This document shows positions 1-4,817 of a stretch of DNA of 5,587 bases, in pieces; positions within the stretch are counted from its first letter, which is position 1, and the number at the start of each line of letters is the position of its first letter. The notes below the pieces were generated by a model that worked only from the letters and a program-made list of their open reading frames with translations, had not been told where the DNA came from and made no database searches. Origin of the DNA: Candidatus Microgenomates bacterium (GTDB taxonomy: Bacteria > Patescibacteriota > Microgenomatia > UBA1406 > GWC2-37-13); NCBI GenBank assembly GCA_016178125.1, contig JACOTV010000116.1, positions 1 through 5,587 on the forward strand, given 5' to 3'. The translations under genes were made by a program, and so were the position numbers.

Positions 1-555
1 AGCGGGCACAAAAAGCATGGCGTCCATATAGCTGAGTTTTTGGATGGAAAAACCTGCGTTTTCAAACGATTCTTTCAGGTGTAACTTGGTATATCGTTCG
101 CGCGTCATGACATAGCGGTCGTGATGTGACATAAGCCAGGGGTGCGCGGCAACCCGCAACATAAGGAGGCCCCCGGGCTTGAGGACTCGCTTGAGTTCCT
201 TAAGAAAGGACACGTCATTTTTAATGGACTGATGGCATATAACGTCGATGCAGGTGACTACATCGAACGTATTTGCTTTATACGGCAAATGGGAAATATC
301 ACCGCGAACGGCTTTAATACCGCGCTTTTTGGAGAGCCGAACGGCTTCGGGGTGATAATCGATCCCCGACACCCTTCCAAAGCGCTTCATTTTTTGGGCA
401 AATAACCCGGTGCCGCACCCGGCATCAAGAATTTCGTATTTTTTTTTGGGATTCAAATAGCGTGAAAGAAGGTGCACAAAAATGGTGTGGTTTGCAACAT
501 AGAAAAAGTGAATATTTTCGTTGTCAAACATGTTTTGATATTCGGCGGTATTCAT
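1..555 (-). CDS. Class I SAM-dependent methyltransferase (3' end cut by window edge)
   Basis: The reading frame starts at ATG (complement of 553-555) and stays open to base 1, giving 185 residues without a stop; the C-terminus is outside the window. The fold is recognisable. SAM-binding motif I is ILDAGCGTG (residues 42-50), the acidic residue after strand 2 is GID (64-66), GDISHLPY (85-92) is the adenine-side loop, FDVVTCIDVICH (97-108) is the post-motif II strand, and LKPGGLLML (125-133) follows. The stretch HPWLMSHHDRYVMTRERYT (138-156) matches the PWL..HD....RYT block of Methyltransf_11-type enzymes often found among glycosyltransferase genes. The likely role is methylation of a sugar, lipid carrier or other small cytoplasmic substrate; the acceptor cannot be told. 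It begins 3 nt after the stop of the GT-C gene, with only a weak GGA upstream, so translation is probably coupled. A run of nine A residues encodes Lys-Lys-Lys at residues 37-39. Confident in the family, not in the substrate. Confidence 0.9.
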   Translation of the reverse strand, partial: MNTAEYQNMFDNENIHFFYVANHTIFVHLLSRYLNPKKKYEILDAGCGTGLFAQKMKRFGRVSGIDYHPEAVRLSKKRGIKAVRGDISHLPYKANTFDVVTCIDVICHQSIKNDVSFLKELKRVLKPGGLLMLRVAAHPWLMSHHDRYVMTRERYTKLHLKESFENAGFSIQKLSYMDAMLFVPA

Positions 556-558
556 AGG

Positions 559-1743
559 TTAGATCCGTTTAAATAAGTACAATTTATAGTAGTGATTAAT
601 AACCCAGGTATTGATCAGTTTGCGAGGGATAAATTCACGAATTTCGTAAGCCCCGTAAGACGCAAAATTATCGTGTGCGCTTACTGCAAACAAATAGGTG
701 TTAGTACGGTAGTTATATAGCACTCCCGGCGTTTTGTCGGCGATCATTAAGTAGCGTTGTACACTTGATAAATTGTCGTAGTGGAGCATAGCGACTGCAA
801 ATTTGTCAAGATGTTGGCTCGCGATGATTTGGTGCACGTGAGCTTCGTCGGTGTAGCTCCAATGAGATATGCCTAAAAATGGTCGTGTAGGAGGCTGCGC
901 CGCGAAAAAAATCGATATCGCGGCGCAGCCTCCTATAAATATCCAGAGGGGTTTATGTGCCTTTTTGTATGCAAGAATGCGATCTACGATAAAGGGCAAC
1001 ACGACAAATGACGTGCTGAGTCCGTAATATGCGAGATTCGATGCATTCGCATTATTTACTCTACTCGTGACTTCTCGCAAATGGGTTACAAAGAGGATCA
1101 CGGTTTGTGTGTTATAAAACTGATGACGGAGTTCAAAGAGTATGTATGGTGACCAGCCGATGGTAAACCCGCCGATAAAATAGAGAGCGGTAAAAACAAT
1201 CGCATTCCATGTCATGTTTTGCACTGTTCTCATACGCAGTATCGCCCAACAGAGCACGAATAACGTGACGGGCACGAGCTGAAAGTGATACTGAAGCAGA
1301 ACGCCACACATAAATCCCATCATTGAAAGCCAGAGTGCCCTCCCCGACCGATTGTACAACCCCATCGCCACAAACAACATCGGCATGAGCGCGAACTGAA
1401 AATTGGGATTCCACATAAACTTCGAGTAGTTCACATAGTACGGCACAAATAGATAGAGTGCGGTTACTGCAAGTGCAGTTCGTTTGTTAAAGAGAAGCTT
1501 TATGCCAATAAAGAGCGGGATGCTCATAAAAACGGCGAAGACCATAAAGATATACGATGCAATCTGTGGATTTAAATTCCCCAGAATTTGGAAGAGCCCG
1601 TACGTGTACAAGATGAGTGGGCCTTGTAGGAGTCGCCGACCGATATAGGTATACGCGGTCGGCGACCCAATAAGAATAGGCTTGCCTGCGCGAATCGCTA
1701 AGATCGCTTTTGCCGATACTGCGTAGCGCGATTGCCACCACAA
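559..1743 (-). CDS. GT-C (PMT_2/ArnT-like) membrane glycosyltransferase, main body; N-terminus out of frame
   Basis: This frame encodes 394 residues if the nominal TTG at 1743 is used, but that is not a credible native start: a TGA lies immediately before it, there is no Shine-Dalgarno, and the first membrane helix is missing (see the fragment at 1721-1798). The protein resembles polyprenyl-phosphate-sugar-dependent GT-C enzymes. QSRYAVSAKAIL (residues 4-15) matches the tail of the family's D[EQ]xRYAxxA+xIL motif. It is followed by GSPTA and GRRLLQGPL (26-43), WNPNF (111-115) and WSPYILFELRH (197-207). About nine hydrophobic segments lie near 42-58, 62-84, 88-104, 113-130, 134-150, 153-169, 180-197, 239-257 and 264-282. 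A C-terminal, probably extracytoplasmic, domain of about 105 residues follows. The role would be sugar transfer to a glycan, lipid or protein on the outer membrane face. The catalytic Asp before QSRYA is absent, so the gene is either a pseudogene or carries a sequence error. Sugar and acceptor are unknown. Confidence 0.8.
   Translation of the reverse strand: MWWQSRYAVSAKAILAIRAGKPILIGSPTAYTYIGRRLLQGPLILYTYGLFQILGNLNPQIASYIFMVFAVFMSIPLFIGIKLLFNKRTALAVTALYLFVPYYVNYSKFMWNPNFQFALMPMLFVAMGLYNRSGRALWLSMMGFMCGVLLQYHFQLVPVTLFVLCWAILRMRTVQNMTWNAIVFTALYFIGGFTIGWSPYILFELRHQFYNTQTVILFVTHLREVTSRVNNANASNLAYYGLSTSFVVLPFIVDRILAYKKAHKPLWIFIGGCAAISIFFAAQPPTRPFLGISHWSYTDEAHVHQIIASQHLDKFAVAMLHYDNLSSVQRYLMIADKTPGVLYNYRTNTYLFAVSAHDNFASYGAYEIREFIPRKLINTWVINHYYKLYLFKRI
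886..937. repeat. Perfect 18-bp GC-rich inverted repeat inside the GT-C gene
   Basis: The left arm 888-905 (TAGGAGGCTGCGCCGCGA) is exactly complementary to the right arm 918-935, with a 12-base AT-rich loop between them. The outer pair T886/A937 also matches, leaving only G887/T936 as a wobble. It covers codons for residues 270-286 of the GT-C protein (numbered from TTG 1743), part of the last predicted membrane helix, and keeps the frame open. The ends contain TAGGAGG on both strands. No U-tract directly follows on either strand, so it does not look like a terminator. Confidence 0.9.
1632..1666. repeat. Perfect 11-bp GC-rich inverted repeat inside the GT-C gene
   Basis: GTCGCCGACCG at 1632-1642 is exactly complementary to CGGTCGGCGAC at 1656-1666, with a 13-base loop. 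It lies in the codons for residues 26-38 of the GT-C protein, around the conserved GSPTA and GRRLLQG motifs. The plus-strand octamer TGTAGGAG (1625-1632) abuts the left arm, and the same octamer forms the left edge of the larger repeat at 886-937. No U-tract follows. Confidence 0.85.
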
Positions 1744-1798
1744 TCATGAACAATATGATGGCGATTTCCTTTTGGTGTTTTTTAAGAAGTGGTTTCAT
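1721..1798 (-). pseudogene. Displaced N-terminal fragment of the GT-C glycosyltransferase gene
   Basis: An ATG at the complement of 1796-1798 opens a frame reading MKPLLKKHQKEIAIILFMI and then VVAIALR: a short basic head followed by a hydrophobic helix, just what TM1 of a PMT_2-type enzyme looks like. This frame then runs into non-family sequence (SDLSDSRRQAYSYW and on) and stops at 1487, while the family sequence resumes in the +1-shifted frame. Taken together, 559-1798 is one gene broken near 1721-1743. The ATG overlaps the last 17 nt of the aminotransferase gene, in keeping with the other junctions of the operon, which supports it as the ancestral start. No clear Shine-Dalgarno precedes it (CGCAAAATTCT). 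The fragment boundary at 1721 is my estimate, set where the helix ends and the other frame has clearly taken over. Confidence 0.65.
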
Positions 1799-2894
1799 AG
1801 AATTTTGCGATACGTTCAACTATGAAGTGTATATGATTTTTTGAAAGAGTCGAGTGAAATGGCAGACTGAGAATTCGTTTCGTTAACAACTCGGCTTGGA
1901 TAAGCTGCGGTGATTGAGATTCCAAATGAGAAAATGCGCCTACCTTGTGCACGGGGTGCGGGTATTGGATATGCGTTGGAATCCCCTGTTCATTTAAGTA
2001 TTTCTGCAGTGCGTTTCTCCGGGGTGCGTCGATAACCAGCAAGTGTATTAAAGGGTCTGAATCGTCTTCATGATACAGAAGCCGGGGGCCACGGCCATTG
2101 AGGCGTGAAAAGGCTTTTTTATAGTGATTGAGTACTTTTTTCTTGCCCGCCTTTTCGCTCTCAAACATATCCAAATATACATTGAGCGCCGCAGCTTGTA
2201 GCTCTGGAAGTCGCGAGTGACCACTTATGAAATGTCCTTTGTAGCGAGTCCGCTCGCCATACGACACCCCTTCATTAAAGAATTTAAGGTATCGCTTATT
2301 CGTAGTCCACAGTGCTCCCCCATCGCCTAGGGTTCCTATGTTTTTGGTCGGATAAAAAGAAAAACATCCAATGTCCCCCAATGTGCCGACTGGTTTGTTT
2401 TTATACATCGATCCAAAAGCTTGCGCGCAATCTTCGATGATCTTCACGGTTGTATTGGTAACAGCTCTTTTTAATGCGTGAATGTCTACAACGAGTCCGT
2501 ACAAGTGAACCGGGATGATCGCTTTGGTTTTTTTCGTTATGAGTCGCGCTACATGTTGGATGTCGAGTAATCCGTTTTGATCGACATCGGCCAACACAAC
2601 TTTTGCCCCGGACATGGCCGCGGGAAACGCGGTGGGATACACATTCGCAGGAATAATTACTTCGTCGTTTGCCTGGCACCCTACCGCCTGAAGAGCCAAG
2701 AGTAAACTATCATGCCCTGAGCCAACAAGCGTTACGTGTCCTGTACCAAATTGTTTTTCAAGACGTTCGGTGAGCAGTTCGTTCTCACGACCATAAAAAA
2801 ACCATCCACGATTGAGAACCGACGAAAAACGCTTCAGCAATTGTTTTTTATGACGGAGGGGTTTTGACTGAACGTTATTAAATGCTATCTTCAT
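1782..2894 (-). CDS. DegT/DnrJ/EryC1/StrS family PLP-dependent sugar aminotransferase
   Basis: A 370-residue protein of normal length for the family, complete at both ends. These enzymes move an amino group, usually from glutamate, onto a keto-sugar nucleotide in the cytoplasm. GSGHDSLLLAL (58-68) is the phosphate-binding loop region. IIPVHLYG (126-133) and IIEDCAQAFGS (152-162) carry the Asp155 that contacts the PLP ring nitrogen, and Gln158. FSFYPTKNIGTLGDGG (178-193) contains the Schiff-base lysine, Lys184. SGHSRLPELQAAAL (224-237) matches the usual SRM/LxExQAA segment, and LSLPFHSTLS closes the protein. All key residues are present, so it should be active. I chose the ATG at 2894 rather than the in-frame TTG at 2936 because it forms an ATGA overlap with the upstream glycosyltransferase stop and gives the family's usual N-terminus. 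No Shine-Dalgarno is visible. The sugar (for example a 3- or 4-amino-deoxy hexose) cannot be fixed, since no dehydratase or epimerase gene lies in the window. Confidence 0.95.
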   Translation of the reverse strand: MKIAFNNVQSKPLRHKKQLLKRFSSVLNRGWFFYGRENELLTERLEKQFGTGHVTLVGSGHDSLLLALQAVGCQANDEVIIPANVYPTAFPAAMSGAKVVLADVDQNGLLDIQHVARLITKKTKAIIPVHLYGLVVDIHALKRAVTNTTVKIIEDCAQAFGSMYKNKPVGTLGDIGCFSFYPTKNIGTLGDGGALWTTNKRYLKFFNEGVSYGERTRYKGHFISGHSRLPELQAAALNVYLDMFESEKAGKKKVLNHYKKAFSRLNGRGPRLLYHEDDSDPLIHLLVIDAPRRNALQKYLNEQGIPTHIQYPHPVHKVGAFSHLESQSPQLIQAELLTKRILSLPFHSTLSKNHIHFIVERIAKFYETTS

Positions 2895-3637
2895 GTAAAT
2901 CGCTTGGCTAGTAATTCTACCACGCGATTCCCCCAATGGGAGAAATGTTTATTTGCATATATTTTCATCGAAGTGAAAAAGAGTTGGTTTCGCTTTTGCT
3001 TAGAAATATGGGTGAACGACGCGCCTCCTTGATGCACGACGGGTATATCAACCCACCCGACTTTATAATGAGCATCAAGAAGGCGTTTGGTGATGTCACT
3101 ATCTTCAAACCACAAAAAGTAGTCCTCGTCCCACTTCCCTATTTTCTCAAATACATCTTTCTTAATGAGTAGGCATCCGCCCGTCAATGTTTTCTGGGTG
3201 AATAGAGACAGTGGAACAACGCGATGGAGTGGTGAAAATTCTGTGATAAGCGAAAACAATGAAGGAAGCGGCTTAAGATACCGAGGATCATCTGTAGTAG
3301 GAGACGCAGCATCAAGGCCTGACGCGATTGCTTCTTTTACAAATGCGCTTACTGCAGCATCCGTTATCTGAAGATCGGGGTTAAGAAACAATAGCCATTC
3401 CCCTTTTGCAATATGGGCCCCCTGATTTCCCGCGGCCGAAAATCCAAGGTTTTTATTATTGAGAATAACATGGGAGACTTTTTTTGAAAGCTGTGAGATT
3501 TTTTTGGCGTTTTCGGACGTCGAAAAATTATCGACGAGAATGACCTCGACAGACGGGTCCTTATGTAGGACCTCCATCTGGCTTTTTACCAACTCTGGCG
3601 TGCTCCAATTAATGATAATAACCGATATGTTAGGCAT
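2891..3637 (-). CDS. GT2 family glycosyltransferase (WbbL/rhamnosyltransferase-like)
   Basis: 248 residues, with a GT-A fold of family 2. The N-terminal strand ISVIIINW (4-11) leads into ILVDNFS (33-39), whose Asp36 should bind the nucleotide. NKNLGFSAAGNQG (61-73) follows, then LLFLNPDL (82-89), where NPD (86-88) takes the place of the metal-binding DXD as is usual in WbbL-like members. TGGCLLIKKDVFEKIG (152-167) and YFLWFEDSDITKRL (173-186) follow; the E178-D179 pair is the probable catalytic base region. VVHQGGAS (200-207) completes the acceptor/metal side. There is no membrane helix, so it acts in the cytoplasm, probably on a lipid-linked glycan. It is somewhat shorter than the usual 280-310 residues, ending soon after the core. 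Its ATG overlaps the flippase stop by 8 nt and its stop overlaps the aminotransferase start by 4 nt. No Shine-Dalgarno precedes the start, so coupled translation is likely. Donor sugar unknown. Confidence 0.93.
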   Translation of the reverse strand: MPNISVIIINWSTPELVKSQMEVLHKDPSVEVILVDNFSTSENAKKISQLSKKVSHVILNNKNLGFSAAGNQGAHIAKGEWLLFLNPDLQITDAAVSAFVKEAIASGLDAASPTTDDPRYLKPLPSLFSLITEFSPLHRVVPLSLFTQKTLTGGCLLIKKDVFEKIGKWDEDYFLWFEDSDITKRLLDAHYKVGWVDIPVVHQGGASFTHISKQKRNQLFFTSMKIYANKHFSHWGNRVVELLAKRFT

Positions 3638-4817
3638 AAATTTTGCGTATGAACCATAGGTTGATAATAAGGCCGGTGATTTCGGTTATGAGCATGCTGT
3701 AGGCTGCTCCCGATATTCCCAAAATGGGAACGAGAAGAATATTAAGACCAATATTTGTGGCGGTATTTGCGACACCCCACGGAAGAAATTGCTGTATATA
3801 TTGTGAACTTTGAACAACGGTGCTTAGCGGCGCACTGATAAAAAAGAGCACCAGAACAAACGACAGAATTTTAAGAACGGGAATTGCTGCCGCGTATTCG
3901 GGGCCGACAAATACGCCAATAAACAGGTCGGCCCCGAGCCATAACACTAACCCTACCGCAACTCCAACAACAGTCATGATGACGGTTATTTTTTTCAGAT
4001 GCTTCGCGGTCACGGCACCTTCTTTAGATGAAACAGGAAATAGGTTATGAGAAAGTGCGGTTGGTAAAAGGCTTAGAGACTCGAGAAACCGATACGCTGC
4101 GCCATACATACCAAGCGCAGTATTGCTGATCATTGTCTTCACCACAAATGAGTCACCTCGTGCATACGCGAACGAGGTAAATATAAGATAGGCATATTTC
4201 ATCGATGAACGCAGAATATTTGCCTGCTTGGCGAGTGTTGGGAATGTGAGTCCCTTTAAGCGCTTCCAAGGCACATACCAGGTGAGACTTACGATAGTAG
4301 TCACTAAGTAAATATACGCGACAGTATGAAAGTGAATGCCGCTTTTAAATAAGAGAACACCGATGATCATAAGCGCCGACTCAATGGCGGTTTTAAGTGC
4401 CACGAGAAACGATTTATTCAGATGAAAATAATACCCATCAAGAACCGAAAGAAATGCTTCGGGAATCATGAGAATAAGAAGAAGTGTGGCTGCTTCGACT
4501 GATAGCAAGTGCGTTAAGCTGGTTGCGATGTATGTGACGATGAGTGAAACAATAAGTGTTGTTGCTCGCACCGGTAATACCGCATGGATTAGCTCGCTCG
4601 TGGCTCGGTTATGTGCTTCTTTTTGAAACCACTGGATGAGCCCGAGATCTGAAACAACGGTAATAAGTTGAAGAAGCGTTAGAAAAAATAAATAGCTACC
4701 GAATTCAGATGGCCCCAAAAGGCGTGCGAGCAATATAAAAAGAAACACATTGAGCACTTTGCTAAGGGTTAATCCGGCAAAGTATATACCTGAATTTTTG
4801 AGTAAGGATTGTATCAT
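3630..4817 (-). CDS. Wzx-type flippase (MOP/MATE superfamily polysaccharide exporter)
   Basis: 395 residues, almost wholly hydrophobic, with roughly twelve membrane segments. Family marks are the N-terminal helix followed by LLARLLGPSEFGSY (29-42), SDLGLIQWF (56-64), GDSFVVKTMISNTALGMYGAAYRFLE (221-246), LFIGVFVGPEY (298-308) and VPILGISGAAYSMLITEITGLI (363-384). Such proteins move undecaprenyl-diphosphate-linked oligosaccharides from the inner to the outer face of the cytoplasmic membrane. It is a little shorter than the typical 410-480 residues, with no long terminal extensions, but complete. The start is supported by the best Shine-Dalgarno in the window, GAGG at 4825-4828 (minus strand) seven bases from the ATG, and by an ATGA overlap with the FAD-oxidoreductase stop. 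The stop overlaps the GT2 start by 8 nt. An 11-bp inverted repeat lies in the codons for residues 294-307. Family assignment is strong; the exact glycan carried is unknown. Confidence 0.93.
   Translation of the reverse strand: MIQSLLKNSGIYFAGLTLSKVLNVFLFILLARLLGPSEFGSYLFFLTLLQLITVVSDLGLIQWFQKEAHNRATSELIHAVLPVRATTLIVSLIVTYIATSLTHLLSVEAATLLLILMIPEAFLSVLDGYYFHLNKSFLVALKTAIESALMIIGVLLFKSGIHFHTVAYIYLVTTIVSLTWYVPWKRLKGLTFPTLAKQANILRSSMKYAYLIFTSFAYARGDSFVVKTMISNTALGMYGAAYRFLESLSLLPTALSHNLFPVSSKEGAVTAKHLKKITVIMTVVGVAVGLVLWLGADLFIGVFVGPEYAAAIPVLKILSFVLVLFFISAPLSTVVQSSQYIQQFLPWGVANTATNIGLNILLVPILGISGAAYSMLITEITGLIINLWFIRKIYA
3898..3937. repeat. Perfect 11-bp GC-rich inverted repeat inside the flippase gene
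   Basis: TCGGGGCCGAC at 3898-3908 is exactly complementary to GTCGGCCCCGA at 3927-3937, with an 18-base loop. It lies in the codons for residues 294-307 (LGADLFIGVFVGPE) of the flippase, a conserved motif. It lacks the TGTAGGAG edge seen at the two repeats in the GT-C gene, so kinship with them is uncertain and protein constraint may explain part of the symmetry. Confidence 0.75.

Noticed and set aside
142..405. Plus-strand open frame of 87 codons
   Set aside because: It lies antisense to the methyltransferase, whose motifs are clear on the minus strand; its own protein shows no domain-like pattern.
886..937. Intrinsic terminator
   Set aside because: The stem is strong, but no run of U follows the stem directly on either strand, and it lies well inside a gene with its domain continuing after it.
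1487..1720. Continuation of the MKPLL frame to its stop at 1487, and the shadow frame at 1133-1414
   Set aside because: After AIALR the sequence loses all resemblance to a membrane enzyme, while the overlapping frame carries the family motifs.
1778..1783. Programmed frameshift at the A6 run near the GT-C start
   Set aside because: A slip there into the frame of the main body would hit the TGA at 1744-1746, so it cannot join the two parts.
2401..2679. Minus-strand frame of 92 codons inside the aminotransferase gene
   Set aside because: It overlaps the catalytic core of a well-conserved aminotransferase in another frame.
2895..2936. TTG start at 2936 for the aminotransferase
   Set aside because: It would add 14 residues overlapping the GT2 gene by 46 nt; the ATG at 2894 gives the usual N-terminus and an ATGA junction.
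3555..3572. Short inverted repeat around ggtccttatgtaggacc
   Set aside because: Only about 6 bp of stem; stems of this size are expected by chance.
2936..3659. Three plus-strand open frames (2936-3172, 3165-3371, 3459-3659)
   Set aside because: All are antisense to the GT2 gene, with no recognisable motif; they are shadows of its codon use.
3820..4050. Plus-strand open frame of 76 codons
   Set aside because: Antisense to the flippase gene, with low-complexity Thr/Asn-rich content expected from a shadow of membrane-protein codons.
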